Part shown: positions 32,902 to 42,639 of the stretch, one piece after another
Numbering within the stretch: position 1 is the first letter of the stretch
How the letters are laid out: each line of letters opens with the position of its first letter
Origin: Granulosicoccus sp.
GTDB lineage: Bacteria; Pseudomonadota; Gammaproteobacteria; Granulosicoccales; Granulosicoccaceae
NCBI GenBank assembly: GCA_023301725.1
Contig: JALZUD010000037.1
Coordinates: forward strand, 1-64,000
Direction of reading: 5' to 3'
Length of the DNA: 64,000 nucleotides
Position numbers and translations under genes: made by a program
Notes under the pieces: generated by a model
What the model was told of the DNA's origin: nothing
The model's database searches: none
The model's input: only the letters and a program-made list of their open reading frames with translations

Positions 32902-35451
32902 ATGAATTCAGCATTCACAATAAGAGGCACATTGTTGGCGGAACACCTGAGTGTGTTTCGGAGAATCTATGCACCTATTGATGTGATAAAAACAACCATT
33001 GTGATGACTACACTGGTTCTTGCACTATCAACTTCTGTTTTAGCAGCTGACCTTCTCAGTGTAACAAGCCCTACAGTAACCGGCGATGAGGACACAGCAA
33101 TACCGCTTGGGTTAAACGTGAACACTCAAGGTGGTGCGCAGTTAAATATCCTTAGTACGGCCACAGGATTCAAAGATGCTTCAACCGGTTCTACGCCAAC
33201 ACTATTTACGATTCCGCCGACCACCACACACATAAAGCTTACTGCACTGGGAGGCTCAGATAATAGTGCGTTTAGCGAGGATGATGAGGACTTCCAACTA
33301 GTGAGTCTTACGGTGGATCTGGCTTCACAAACTTATTCAGGGCATGTGGGGTATTCGGTGGATCTGTCTACCGATAATGGCAACTATACATTCATGGATG
33401 TGCCGCTTGGTTCTAGTTCGGTACGTGGGTCGGTGACCGGATATGTTGGCCGTGGGAGCCTCTTATTACCTAGTGTGGAGGATGATCAGTTTTCGTTAAT
33501 CTCATCTACAAATCTTGCGGATCAAGCCTACATAGTTGAGTTTTTATCTAATGAAACCACATCCGCGCACTTCATTGGCGGTGTTAGTGCCTTGATGGAG
33601 CCGGGCGTGACAGCCGATACCATCTCACTAGAAAATGCGTCTGAGCTTGCAGATTTCGTCAGAGTGTCACTGTCAACTGCACCCAGAGGTGATAATGCGG
33701 CTGACGAGAAAAAGGGTATGGCTACCCTTATTATCGATATGAATACGTTAACCGCCAGTGGTGTTATTTTCAATCACACAGGAGCTGGCGCGAACCAAGT
33801 GGCTAGTTATGCATTCTCCAACTATGACTTAACCAGTGGCAATCGAATACTGCAAAGTTCTGCCAGCATCGTGGGCGATGATAGCGCTAGTGTCATTGTG
33901 AATCCTATATTGTCCTTGTCGGGTACAAACCTGACTATTTCGCGAAGCACAGCAATCGCAGCTGAATACACTGGATTGTTGAGTGCTGAGTTATACACTC
34001 GAGAATCGTCTGGGTCTGCAGCGACGCTACTAGGTGCATCTTCAGCCTATGAAAAGTACGCACCTACCGCGACACCAACAGTTTGGAACCTGGACATTCC
34101 AATAGGTGCTGAGTTTGGCACAGCTACACTTGTGATGACGTCTGACGTGACTGCGACCAGTACATCAGGTGAAAATTTAGGAGTAGCCAGATTTGCGATC
34201 GATTTGATTAACCAAACTACAAATGGTTCGTACTTGACCATGCGCTCTACTGTCCCAGATGCTATCTCATGGCACGGATTACCTTTTGGCACGCGTATTT
34301 TTGATGGTGATTCCACGGTATCGAATAGAGCTGGGGTTACGAATTTTCTCGACGAAATATCCGCTGTAATGACATTCGATGTCGATGACGATGTTATTGG
34401 GCGTGATACTGACAGAGACGACATTCCAGATTCAATTGATAGTGATGCAGACGGCGATGGCATTCCAGATATCGTTGAAGGCTCTGGTGATGCTGATGGC
34501 GATGGTGTTGCGAATAATCTGGACACCGATTCAGATAATGATGGTATCCCAGACATGCTTGATGGCGCTGTCGACGATGATGGTGACGGCATAGCGAACT
34601 ACTTAGATCTTGATTCTGATAACGATGGTATCGCTGATCTGATAGAGGCTGGTGGTAGTGATATAAACAGAGATGGGCGAGTCGATAATTTTTTCGATAT
34701 CGATGGTGACGGTCTTGATGATAGTGTTCAAGCGTTACCTCTGCAGCTCCCTGATACTGATGCTGATGGTATACGGGACTACCTCGACCTCGATGCTGAT
34801 AATGATGGTGTCTCTGATACCCTCGAAACTCCCAATACAGAGCTGGATGCAAACGGTGATGGTTTGATTGACAACACCGTTGATACTAATGGCGACGGCT
34901 GGTCAGATAGTGCCGCTGGCAAAGGGGTGTTAGATACTGATGAAGACGGCGTGCCGAATTATCAGGATCTTGACAGTGATGGAGACGGCTTCAGTGATCT
35001 ACTTGAATCAGGTGGAGTTGATACCAATGCTGATGGTGTTATCGATGGCTGGGCAGATGTTGATGGAGATGGTATCTCTGACAATGTTGATGCGGATCAA
35101 CTCTCAGCTACTGACGTTGATGGCGATGGCATAGCCGATTTTGCCGATGCTGATTTTCTGACTGAGGATGACAGTGATGGAGATGGCATTGTGGATCGCT
35201 TTGACACTGATCCGTTCGCGGATGGTTTTGCAAGAGCATCAAATGGTGAACCGCTCTTAGGTGCAGTGTTGCCGGATACTGATGGGGATGGCACACCCGA
35301 TATGCTACAAGCAACTGCGGTGACAGGCAGGCCAGATGGTTTTTTCCGTACTGGGGTGAGTGGCGGTTCGATGGGTCCGTGGGGCTTGATGTTGTTGAGT
35401 GTGTTCGGATTGCTGTTGGTGTTTAGACGCTGGCAGGCATTGCAGCCTTAG
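32902..35451 (+). CDS. Exported thrombospondin type-3 repeat protein with GlyGly-CTERM tail
   Basis: The 849-residue protein has an N-terminal extension, then a signal segment (about 29-49, TTIVMTTLVLALSTSVLAA). A beta-rich region of about 430 residues is unrecognised. About 300 residues of Asp-rich calcium-binding repeats follow (pattern DxDxDGIPDxxD, for example [12 protein letters not shown]). It ends with RTGVSGGSMGPWG, a hydrophobic stretch and FRRW, which is a GlyGly-CTERM sorting tail for rhombosortase. It is likely displayed on or shed from the outer surface in a calcium-dependent fold. It is a single gene. The region before it (32687-32901) has no clear promoter. Confidence 0.87.
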   Translation: MNSAFTIRGTLLAEHLSVFRRIYAPIDVIKTTIVMTTLVLALSTSVLAADLLSVTSPTVTGDEDTAIPLGLNVNTQGGAQLNILSTATGFKDASTGSTPTLFTIPPTTTHIKLTALGGSDNSAFSEDDEDFQLVSLTVDLASQTYSGHVGYSVDLSTDNGNYTFMDVPLGSSSVRGSVTGYVGRGSLLLPSVEDDQFSLISSTNLADQAYIVEFLSNETTSAHFIGGVSALMEPGVTADTISLENASELADFVRVSLSTAPRGDNAADEKKGMATLIIDMNTLTASGVIFNHTGAGANQVASYAFSNYDLTSGNRILQSSASIVGDDSASVIVNPILSLSGTNLTISRSTAIAAEYTGLLSAELYTRESSGSAATLLGASSAYEKYAPTATPTVWNLDIPIGAEFGTATLVMTSDVTATSTSGENLGVARFAIDLINQTTNGSYLTMRSTVPDAISWHGLPFGTRIFDGDSTVSNRAGVTNFLDEISAVMTFDVDDDVIGRDTDRDDIPDSIDSDADGDGIPDIVEGSGDADGDGVANNLDTDSDNDGIPDMLDGAVDDDGDGIANYLDLDSDNDGIADLIEAGGSDINRDGRVDNFFDIDGDGLDDSVQALPLQLPDTDADGIRDYLDLDADNDGVSDTLETPNTELDANGDGLIDNTVDTNGDGWSDSAAGKGVLDTDEDGVPNYQDLDSDGDGFSDLLESGGVDTNADGVIDGWADVDGDGISDNVDADQLSATDVDGDGIADFADADFLTEDDSDGDGIVDRFDTDPFADGFARASNGEPLLGAVLPDTDGDGTPDMLQATAVTGRPDGFFRTGVSGGSMGPWGLMLLSVFGLLLVFRRWQALQP

Positions 35452-35680
35452 CTAGGACTCATACGGTGAGCTTTTCTAACGCAGCATTGGCGGCGCTGGG
35501 GACAAAATGTGTTGACGAATTAACCGCGTGGCCCCCTAGGACTCTTTGAAGACGTTTAGTTCGGGTTTGTCCTGCGAGCTTTTGATGATGAAATATTTAC
35601 AATACAAGAGGCTTAAACGACCTATACAAGGTTAATCGGTCGTACAGTAGAAAACTCGTAAACACTCGGAGCACTAGCTC

Positions 35681-36061
35681 ATGACACGCCAACTTATTTC
35701 CCAAGGTTCCCCTTTCGAGAAAAACATTGGATATTCAAGAGCCGTAGTTCAAGGCGATTGGGTGTTTGTAGCTGGAACAACAGGCTATGACTATTCCACC
35801 ATGACGATATCAAGTGATGTTGCCGAGCAGACAAGACAATGTTTAAAAAATATTGAATGGGCGTTGGTGGAGGCAGGTGCGAAGCTAACTGACATCGTCC
35901 GTGTTAACTACATCCTCCCGAATGCCAATGATTGGGAAGCTTGCTGGACGCCACTACGGGAAGTTTTTGGCGATATTAGGCCGGCAGCTACTATGTTCGT
36001 AGCGGGGCTTGCAGAACCTGCGATGAAGATCGAAATTGAAGTTACTGCGCTTAAATGCTGA
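35681..36061 (+). CDS. RidA family (YjgF/YER057c/UK114) protein
   Basis: The 126-residue protein matches the RidA fold: SRAVVQGDWVFVAGTTGYD, NIEWALVEAGAKLTDIVRVN, and PAATMFVAGLAEPAMKIEIE. It has MFVAGLA and KIEIE where RidA has the Arg105/Glu120 active-site strands. The catalytic Arg is not in the usual R-x-x-V position, so imine deaminase activity is uncertain. A perfect 14-pair stem-loop starts at its stop codon. Confidence 0.88.
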   Translation: MTRQLISQGSPFEKNIGYSRAVVQGDWVFVAGTTGYDYSTMTISSDVAEQTRQCLKNIEWALVEAGAKLTDIVRVNYILPNANDWEACWTPLREVFGDIRPAATMFVAGLAEPAMKIEIEVTALKC

Positions 36062-36092
36062 TTGAGTCTTCTACGAAGGTAGAAGACTCAAT
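36061..36092. terminator. Perfect 14-bp stem-loop after the RidA gene
   Basis: ATTGAGTCTTCTAC pairs perfectly with GTAGAAGACTCAAT around a GAAG loop. It begins in the last base of the RidA stop codon, between two convergent genes. There is no T-run on either strand, so it may act as a bidirectional block, a 3'-end protector or a protein site. Confidence 0.6.
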
Positions 36093-36117
36093 ATCGACAG
36101 CGCAAACATGACTACCG

Positions 36118-36163
36118 CAAAAAACTGTTCTGCAAAAAACTATTCCGCAAAAAATGATTACTG
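36118..36163. repeat. Three imperfect 15-16 bp direct repeats
   Basis: GCAAAAAACTGTTCT, GCAAAAAACTATTCC and GCAAAAAATGATTACT follow one another. The third overlaps the stop codon of the GH20 gene (minus strand). The A-runs read as T-runs on the minus strand, downstream of that gene, and could help end its transcript. Confidence 0.6.
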
Positions 36164-39079
36164 CGGGAAGCTATCAGCGCGTCCCGTGCGACTAGCCGCA
36201 GGGGTTGTGGCGCGAACGGCTGTAACTGCACCAGCTGTGTTGCCGGGTATGAAATCACTAAACGTGTTTCCATCTGTGCTGAACTGGAGAGGTAGGCCAG
36301 GTAGTGAAGAATTCATGACTAGCGTGCCATTCTCGCTTACGGCACCAGGTACTGGAATGCGGTAACGAATGTTGGCAGCATCCAGCTTTGGTAATTCTTT
36401 TAAAGCCAAGGCTTGGGCAAAGGTGGCGAAATCCTGATTCAACACATCTTTGTTGACCAAGTTTGTGCTTCCTGAGAACGTGACGCCTGCTTGATAATCA
36501 AGCTCCCAATCGCCCTTACTCCAAGCACGCTCTGCGAGTGCAAACAGGCGAGGGAACACCATGTATTCCATTTGCTCAGCTGTGCGAACGGTTTCACCCC
36601 ACAAGTGGCCTTGCATGCCGATAAATCCTTGGTATGCGCCGGATCCGGTTGCACTCCAAGCTCGGCCCTCACGGTTAACCGACGTTTCAGCATTTTGCGG
36701 TAAGTTCTCTGGGGCAAAGCTGAACACTTTGCGGGCATCGGTAAAGCGTGTTGCCCAATAGAAACCGCGTTCTGAAGGATCAACTTCCTGAGCGAAATCA
36801 AAATACAGAAAATCAGGTACCGCTACTACGGTTTCGAAACCACGGTCGGTAAGATCATTGGCGTTATTAACACCATTTCCCGATGTAATGGGTTCCCAGA
36901 ACGCCACACCTGCTCGTGAGGTTGCTAATGAAGAGGCTTGAATGGTGTCGTAGATATCCTGATAGGCATACATAGCCGGAATACCTGCATCGGCCAAGAT
37001 TTGCGCCACTTGTCGTACAAAGTAGATTTGTAAGTCGTCGCGAGAAGACACCTCAGGTGTATTGGCTATGAAGCTGGCACAGGCAGGGGAGGCTTCCCAC
37101 GGAAAATCCCATGCGTTTACATCAATGTTTTCAGCCTGAAAACCTGAGCCCTTGAATACGTTGTTGGCCTCGTCGCCACCCATGTGCCAGACATCCAGTG
37201 GTTGACCAGCTTGTGTGTACATCGATTGAACGTCATTGACCACGCTTGAAATCAGGTTGTAGGTGCCCGGGATGCAAGGGTTGATAATGTTGTCGTTGTA
37301 ATGCTGGATGGTCAGATAGCGAGAGGTGTCGTCAGGGTCATCAATACGCACATTGGTATCCAGTGCATCACCCAGGTTTACCGCACGTACACGCATGGCG
37401 ATAACCGCTGCGCGGGCATGTGCTGGCATATCAAATTCAGGAATAATGCTGATCTGTCTGTCCCCTGCATACTGCAGTAGATCGACGAATTCGGCTTGCG
37501 TAAAAAATCCGCTACCCTGATTGTTACTCTCTGGCCCTGAGCCCAGTTGCGGCATAAGCCCCGCAATTTCAGTGACCTGACCCTCGCTGTCGAGTTGAAA
37601 TTTGCGAACTGCACCAACGCTTGTCAGCTCCGGTATAGACGGTATTTCCAAGCGCCAGCCTTCGTCATCGCTTAAATGCAAATGCAGTTGGTTCAGTTTG
37701 TAAGCAGCCATCTGATCGAGCAGCATTTTCACAGACGCAACCGATTGGAAGTTTCTGGCAACATCCAAATGCATGCCACGATAAGTAAAGCGAGGGCTAT
37801 CTTCGATAGTAAAAGTAGGAATACTACCAATGCCTATTTGCACCGCCCCAAGCAGCGACTGAGCACCGTTGAACAAAGCTTCTTGATCGGAACCGGTCAG
37901 AGTGATTGCATTTGACGCAACATCTAGCCGGTAGGCATTAGCCCCCAAATTTGTGTCGATGGTGGCACTCAGTGGTATGCCTGTACCTATTGGCATAATC
38001 AAACGTTGTCGCGCTTCCAATGCTGCCACGCTACCTGCGTTTAGAGCGGTGCCAGCAAAAGAGAACCCACCTGAAATATCTGCTACAGCACCTTCGAGTC
38101 CATTAACAATACTTCTTGGAGCCGGGATGATGCGCCGTTGTAAATCAGCAGAGCTCAGAGGTGAACTGTCGACTAAGTTCTGAACTGCTTGATTTTTGGC
38201 AAAGCGAGTGGCTGCGGTAGCCAACGGTGCCTGTTCTCCGTTGAATTGCAGTTGGTTGTCACCTGTTATTGCCAGAGAATACTGCGACTCATCAGTGTCA
38301 TCGTCGGTGTTTGACAGTAATTCAACCTCTCCATTGCCGCGTGCTATCCAGTAGCGTGGCATGAAGTCCGACTCTATAAGATGGTTGAACTCAGTAACTA
38401 GGCCGATGTTCTTGACACTGCTTTGTGAGAAGCCTGTGAATTCACTGGTGGGTTCAAGAACATTCAGATCACCGTTGACATGGGACACACTGAACTCTGT
38501 GCTATCCACTCTCAAAATACGGCGAATGCTGTGGAAGTAGAGTTTCCAGTCACCTTGGTCGAGTGTGCCGCTGGTGTCTTTGATATGCAGATTGACTGCG
38601 CTGCACGAATTGAACTGGGCACCCAGCGTTGCGCAGGTGTTGCCGTCACTTCCATTAAAGACATCACCGCCGTGGTTATCGACAACGCTAAAAACAACCC
38701 CTGTCGGTTGCGTTAAGCTTGCCGCCTTTTGTTGTCCATCTGCAGAGAATCGATTAGTGGTGGTGATGTCCACAGCTAATTGACTCACAGGCGTTACTGA
38801 GCGGCTTAGCGTAGACGCTCCAGCGTTGCCACCTGGGTTGTTGTCCGTGTTGCCAGGGGGGGTGCTGTCAGGATTGTTATCTGTGTTGTTATCGGGATTG
38901 CCATTGCCGGTGTTATCAGGGTTTTCAGTACCGGTGTTGCCTGTGTTTGGGTTGTCTCCCTCTGTGCTGGAATTGTTGTCGGAGTTAATGGGCGAGGTAC
39001 TTGACGATCCACACCCCGCCGCAAGTGCTGCCACTGCGGTGATCAGGCACAACACTCGAAATTTTGAAGTAAAGCGCAT
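36158..39079 (-). CDS. GH20 beta-N-acetylhexosaminidase (chitobiase type) lipoprotein
   Basis: The 973-residue protein starts with a lipoprotein signal (lipobox LAAGC, Cys23) and an Asn/Asp/Thr/Gly/Pro-rich linker (24-90). A chitobiase N-terminal carbohydrate-binding domain follows (about 100-290), then a GH20b domain (about 310-425) and the GH20 barrel (from 430). The barrel carries RGMHLDVARNF, LHLHLSDDEGWR and WHMGGDE, with catalytic Asp636-Glu637. The C-terminal domain (about 905-973) is the chitobiase Ig-like end. It should release N-acetylglucosamine from chitin oligosaccharides at the outer membrane. No other chitin genes are seen here. Confidence 0.92.
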   Translation of the reverse strand: MRFTSKFRVLCLITAVAALAAGCGSSSTSPINSDNNSSTEGDNPNTGNTGTENPDNTGNGNPDNNTDNNPDSTPPGNTDNNPGGNAGASTLSRSVTPVSQLAVDITTTNRFSADGQQKAASLTQPTGVVFSVVDNHGGDVFNGSDGNTCATLGAQFNSCSAVNLHIKDTSGTLDQGDWKLYFHSIRRILRVDSTEFSVSHVNGDLNVLEPTSEFTGFSQSSVKNIGLVTEFNHLIESDFMPRYWIARGNGEVELLSNTDDDTDESQYSLAITGDNQLQFNGEQAPLATAATRFAKNQAVQNLVDSSPLSSADLQRRIIPAPRSIVNGLEGAVADISGGFSFAGTALNAGSVAALEARQRLIMPIGTGIPLSATIDTNLGANAYRLDVASNAITLTGSDQEALFNGAQSLLGAVQIGIGSIPTFTIEDSPRFTYRGMHLDVARNFQSVASVKMLLDQMAAYKLNQLHLHLSDDEGWRLEIPSIPELTSVGAVRKFQLDSEGQVTEIAGLMPQLGSGPESNNQGSGFFTQAEFVDLLQYAGDRQISIIPEFDMPAHARAAVIAMRVRAVNLGDALDTNVRIDDPDDTSRYLTIQHYNDNIINPCIPGTYNLISSVVNDVQSMYTQAGQPLDVWHMGGDEANNVFKGSGFQAENIDVNAWDFPWEASPACASFIANTPEVSSRDDLQIYFVRQVAQILADAGIPAMYAYQDIYDTIQASSLATSRAGVAFWEPITSGNGVNNANDLTDRGFETVVAVPDFLYFDFAQEVDPSERGFYWATRFTDARKVFSFAPENLPQNAETSVNREGRAWSATGSGAYQGFIGMQGHLWGETVRTAEQMEYMVFPRLFALAERAWSKGDWELDYQAGVTFSGSTNLVNKDVLNQDFATFAQALALKELPKLDAANIRYRIPVPGAVSENGTLVMNSSLPGLPLQFSTDGNTFSDFIPGNTAGAVTAVRATTPAASRTGRADSFPQ

Positions 39080-39155
39080 TATTTAAAGACCTAGCATGTA
39101 GAGGCTGTCATTATGCCTGCCCCTGAGTACGATTTGATGAGATCTAATACCCACC

Positions 39156-40055
39156 TTGCAAGAACACAATGAAATACGTGAACCCGTTCTGGGGGATTAT
39201 TGTCGTCTATTGACCGCTTCGGCAATCTGGGGTTCAACCTTCTTGAGCAATGGAATTGCATTAGTAGACTTCTCGCCAGTGGCAATTTCGGCTTATCGCA
39301 TCATAGGCGCTGCCATCATACTGTTGACCATCGGTCACTGGCTAGGCAGGAGCCTGAGTCTGGATCAGGGCAGCTGGTGGCTAGTAGCGGGTATCGGTGT
39401 GCTGAACAGTGTGGTGCCGTTCACACTGATCGGTTGGGGTCAACTCACAGTGGACAGTTCAACTACCGGAATATTGCTTGCCACCTCGCCCTTTGTTACT
39501 TTGGTGTTGTCACATTTTTTAACACGCGACGACCGATTTTCCTGGAATAAATTGCTCGGCCTGATGTTGGGTTTTAGTGGTGTTTTGGTGCTTTTAGGGC
39601 AGGGATTGAAGGTGGATGGTGGTCCAGTGTCAGGCATGTTTCTCATCATGCTGGCAGCATGCTGCTATGCGGTGTCTTCGATTCTTATTCGTCGTCTGGG
39701 TAAGGTATCCAGTTTTGCACTTGCTGCCAGCACATTAGTGGTCAGTGCCTTGATCATGTTGCCTTTATTGTTGGCATTGGATCCGCCGTGGCAACAAGGC
39801 TATCGAGCAAGCTCTCTGGCTGCGTTAGTTTATTTAGCCGCTGGCCCAACAGCATTGGGGTATGTGCTGCGCACACAGATCGTCAAAAACAACGGTGCGG
39901 TTTTCATGTCAAATGTAGGCTACTTGATACCTTTGTTCGCGGTTTTCTGGGGTTGGCAATTACTGGGCAATACGCCAACTTCCAGCATGTTTATTGCATT
40001 ATCGCTGATCCTGACTGGCATCGCTGTTGGTCAAAACAGGCTAAAAAAACGCTAG
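39156..40055 (+). CDS. EamA/DMT-superfamily transporter (RhaT/YdcZ-like drug/metabolite exporter)
   Basis: The 299-residue protein has ten membrane segments as two EamA repeats (about 15-135 and 150-290). Motifs include ASAIWGSTFLSNGIAL at the start and LGLMLGFSGVLVLLGQGL at the end of the first repeat. The start is TTG 39156, the only start before the first helix in this frame; a stop lies just upstream. The substrate is unknown. It is divergent from the GH20 gene, with 76 bases between. Confidence 0.88.
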   Translation: MQEHNEIREPVLGDYCRLLTASAIWGSTFLSNGIALVDFSPVAISAYRIIGAAIILLTIGHWLGRSLSLDQGSWWLVAGIGVLNSVVPFTLIGWGQLTVDSSTTGILLATSPFVTLVLSHFLTRDDRFSWNKLLGLMLGFSGVLVLLGQGLKVDGGPVSGMFLIMLAACCYAVSSILIRRLGKVSSFALAASTLVVSALIMLPLLLALDPPWQQGYRASSLAALVYLAAGPTALGYVLRTQIVKNNGAVFMSNVGYLIPLFAVFWGWQLLGNTPTSSMFIALSLILTGIAVGQNRLKKR

Positions 40056-40265
40056 TCTTTATTCTTTATCTACGCCGTTCCTCCGTCGCTATAGTGAGAC
40101 ACGATCTTGCTGGGTGCCTGAATTTTGGCGAAGACGTCCTCTACTGTAAATTTCATACTCTACAGCGCAGAGTTATTGCAAAAGTCGTGGCACCCAAACG
40201 TCGGAACAAGCCTGTCGCACGTAGGTATACTTAGACAATTCACTCTTCATCAGAGCTAAAGCCTC

Positions 40266-41525
40266 ATGACCAATGCAAAACCTTGGGTAAACACCATGCC
40301 CGACGATCAATTTGAGTTAATGCGCGATATCCTTGCAGCCCCGAGTCCCATTGGGTTGGAATCAGCTATGACGCTGGGTGTGCTCAAACCACATTTCGAA
40401 AGCTTCATGCCCGATAGTTGGGAGATGCGACAATTTGTGGGTAACGCAGGTGTTGTCTGGGACTCTCATCCCGGTGAGGAAGATCGCTTCAGTATCATGC
40501 TGGTGGGCCATGCAGACAAAATTCGTATGCAGGTGAGAAAAATTGGTGCTGACGGTAAGGTTTTTATCAACAGTGACTCATTCTTGCCATGCACGCTCAT
40601 TGGCCATGAGGTCACTGTGTTCAGTGAAGACCCAGATGTTCCAGGGCAATATCGCTCGTTGAGTGGCGGTACCATTGAGGCCATGGGGGCAATACATTTC
40701 TCCGACCCTGCACAGCGAACTGGGGACAAGGGTATTCGCCCTAATTCGCTCTACCTGGATTTGCAAATTCATGGTGAGAACAAGGCTGACCAGATCAAAC
40801 GTCTTGGCCTGAAGCCGGGTGACAGCATCCTGCTCGACAGACCTATCAAGCGCGGTTTTAGTCCAGACACGTTTTATGGCGCCTACCTGGATAACGGTCT
40901 GGGTTGTTTTGTAACGGCTGAGGTGGCTCGTCTTGTGGTGGAAGCGGGTGGCACCGATAACGTGCGTGTGCTGTATGCCATCGCATCGCATGAGGAGATT
41001 GGCCGATTTGGAAGTCGAGTTTTAGCCGGTGAGATGGCGCCAGACGTGCTTATTGCCATCGACGTGAATCATGACTATGTCGCCGCACCAGGAATAGGCG
41101 ACCGAAACATGCAACCTTTGGAGATGGGCAAAGGCTTCACATTAACCACAGGTGCTATTGTGAGTGAACAGCTCAATGCTCGAATCAAGCGTGCAGCAAC
41201 GTCGCTCGAAATTCCTATGCAGATCGATGTTAGTGGTCGTGACACTGGTACTGACGGTATGGCTGCTGTGCTTGCCAGTGTAGATAGCGCCGCAACGTCA
41301 GTTGGTTTCCCCACTCGGAACATGCACACCATTTCAGAGTCTGGGCATACCGGTGATGTACTGGCGGCAATTCACGCATTGACTGCCACTATTCTTGCTA
41401 TGGACAAAGAAAAAGTGACGGCAGAGTCTTTTCAAAACTCGCATCCGCGGCTTGATCAAGTTACTCCCATTACGCATCAGGGTTTTGCCAAGATCGAGAA
41501 GAGCAAAGGCGAAGACAAAGCCTGA
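40266..41525 (+). CDS. M42-family metallopeptidase (glutamyl aminopeptidase / endoglucanase-M type)
   Basis: The 419-residue protein has the M42 metal ligands in order: GHADKI (His), GAYLDNGLG (bridging Asp), ASHEEIGRFGS (Glu pair with the catalytic base), AIDVNH (Asp) and a late His in MHTISESGH. The inserted PDZ-like or lid domain (about 85-200) is typical. It is a cytoplasmic aminopeptidase with two zinc or cobalt ions and probably forms a large cage. It is a single gene followed by imperfect repeats and a tRNA. Confidence 0.88.
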   Translation: MTNAKPWVNTMPDDQFELMRDILAAPSPIGLESAMTLGVLKPHFESFMPDSWEMRQFVGNAGVVWDSHPGEEDRFSIMLVGHADKIRMQVRKIGADGKVFINSDSFLPCTLIGHEVTVFSEDPDVPGQYRSLSGGTIEAMGAIHFSDPAQRTGDKGIRPNSLYLDLQIHGENKADQIKRLGLKPGDSILLDRPIKRGFSPDTFYGAYLDNGLGCFVTAEVARLVVEAGGTDNVRVLYAIASHEEIGRFGSRVLAGEMAPDVLIAIDVNHDYVAAPGIGDRNMQPLEMGKGFTLTTGAIVSEQLNARIKRAATSLEIPMQIDVSGRDTGTDGMAAVLASVDSAATSVGFPTRNMHTISESGHTGDVLAAIHALTATILAMDKEKVTAESFQNSHPRLDQVTPITHQGFAKIEKSKGEDKA

Positions 41526-41539
41526 AGCTATTGTTAGCG

Positions 41540-41675
41540 ACTGATTGGTTAGCTACCAATTGGTCAGCTTCTAATAGGTCAGTTACTAATAGGTCAGTTA
41601 CTATCAGTTACCAATAGGGTATCTACCGATTAGTCAGCTGATAATGGGTTAGCTATCACTGTGGTAGCTACCACT
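41540..41675. repeat. Degenerate ~15-bp tandem repeat array
   Basis: The core has two exact tandem copies of TAATAGGTCAGTTAC (41572-41601). Diverged copies flank it on both sides (GGTCAGCT, GATTAGTCAGCTGATAAT, GGGTTAGCTATC, GGTAGCTACC). It fills the gap between the M42 gene and the tRNA. It is not a CRISPR: there are no spacers. Confidence 0.75.
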
Positions 41676-41682
41676 TGGAGAG

Positions 41683-41759
<77 letters not shown>

Positions 41760-41861
41760 TTAACGCACAAACAGAGTATAGCGAATTACTCTGTTGAGAA
41801 CACTCGGCACGAGTCGTGCGTGTTTGAATAATAGTTACACTGGACCGCAAAAGGCACCACT

Positions 41862-42431
41862 ATGCAGGATACCCAAGACGACGCGCCCTTTGGAGCGGGC
41901 AATGACAGACGCCGTTTTGTGCGTGTGCAGGATGCGCTTGGCCTGCACGTGCAGCGTTTGGTAGAGCTCCCTGCTGCAGGGCAGCCTTTCAGTGTCAGTG
42001 AGCGCACACAGGTGCGTAAGCGTGATAAATATGCCATTCCTGGCTACGCCGAGGTGAGGCGAGATTTTCCTCAAGTCGCGCAATACATAACCGATCTGGA
42101 AGAGCGCATACGCGAACTACTGCTAGACGGTGAGCCCGTGCCTGCTAAACCCACACACAAAGTGAGTTTGTCAGCGGGTGGTGTCTGCTTCTCGGCGCAA
42201 CAACTTTACGTTCCGGGAGAAGTGGTCAGCATGACACTAACGTTGTTTCCCTCAGGAAGGCGTATTGGCACCGATGCCATCATTGTTGCTGCCAATGAGG
42301 CAGATGAGGTGATGCATAAAGATCACCCGACCTATCACTCTGAATTTATCCGTATATCAGACGCTGACAGAGCGGCGATAGTGGAGCAAGTTACGCGGTT
42401 GTTGAGCAAACGGGCTTTGTTAGAGGACTAA
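41862..42431 (+). CDS. PilZ domain protein (c-di-GMP-binding candidate)
   Basis: The 189-residue product has an early DRRRFVRV motif and later KVSLSAGGVCFSAQQ, which match the RxxxR and [DN]xSxxG signatures of PilZ domains. A helix (about 70-95) separates them, so the two halves of the binding site are farther apart than in a minimal PilZ protein. It could be a divergent effector of c-di-GMP, and the window encodes a GGDEF-EAL protein at 28.2 kb. No genetic link between the two is shown. Confidence 0.7.
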   Translation: MQDTQDDAPFGAGNDRRRFVRVQDALGLHVQRLVELPAAGQPFSVSERTQVRKRDKYAIPGYAEVRRDFPQVAQYITDLEERIRELLLDGEPVPAKPTHKVSLSAGGVCFSAQQLYVPGEVVSMTLTLFPSGRRIGTDAIIVAANEADEVMHKDHPTYHSEFIRISDADRAAIVEQVTRLLSKRALLED

Positions 42432-42590
42432 TACGTCATTCTCTAATCACGTTGTTCTAGGGATCTTGCTATCCCCACGAAAATGGTGCTCCATGCTTCG
42501 ATACAGTTCGATTCCCGCCTTCGCGAAAGTGACGTTTTTTTTTGGTGAGAATGACAGTCCATATTTGTGGGAATGACGACTTAGCTAGTT

Positions 42591-42623
42591 GCAGAAACAC
42601 CGCGATCCTTACGCTGTTTCTGC
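42591..42623 (-). terminator. Stem-loop downstream of aceA
   Basis: GCAGAAACA pairs with TGTTTCTGC and an inner GCG pairs with CGC, with a two-base bulge and a seven-base loop. It lies 17 bases past the aceA stop on the minus strand. There is no strong T-run, but the stem is long enough to be a terminator or 3'-end stabiliser. Confidence 0.5.
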
Positions 42624-42639
42624 GCTCAACTAACGGCGA

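Noticed and set aside
34047-34852. Minus-strand and alternate frames rich in Ser/Pro or His/Gln/Tyr inside the thrombospondin-repeat gene
   Set aside because: They are products of the repetitive Asp-rich coding strand read in other frames. The real gene has a signal peptide and sorting tail.
42432-42590. REP-like element (TTCCCGCC ... GGGAATGACG)
   Set aside because: The inverted parts pair over only about six bases and I cannot show other copies in this window.
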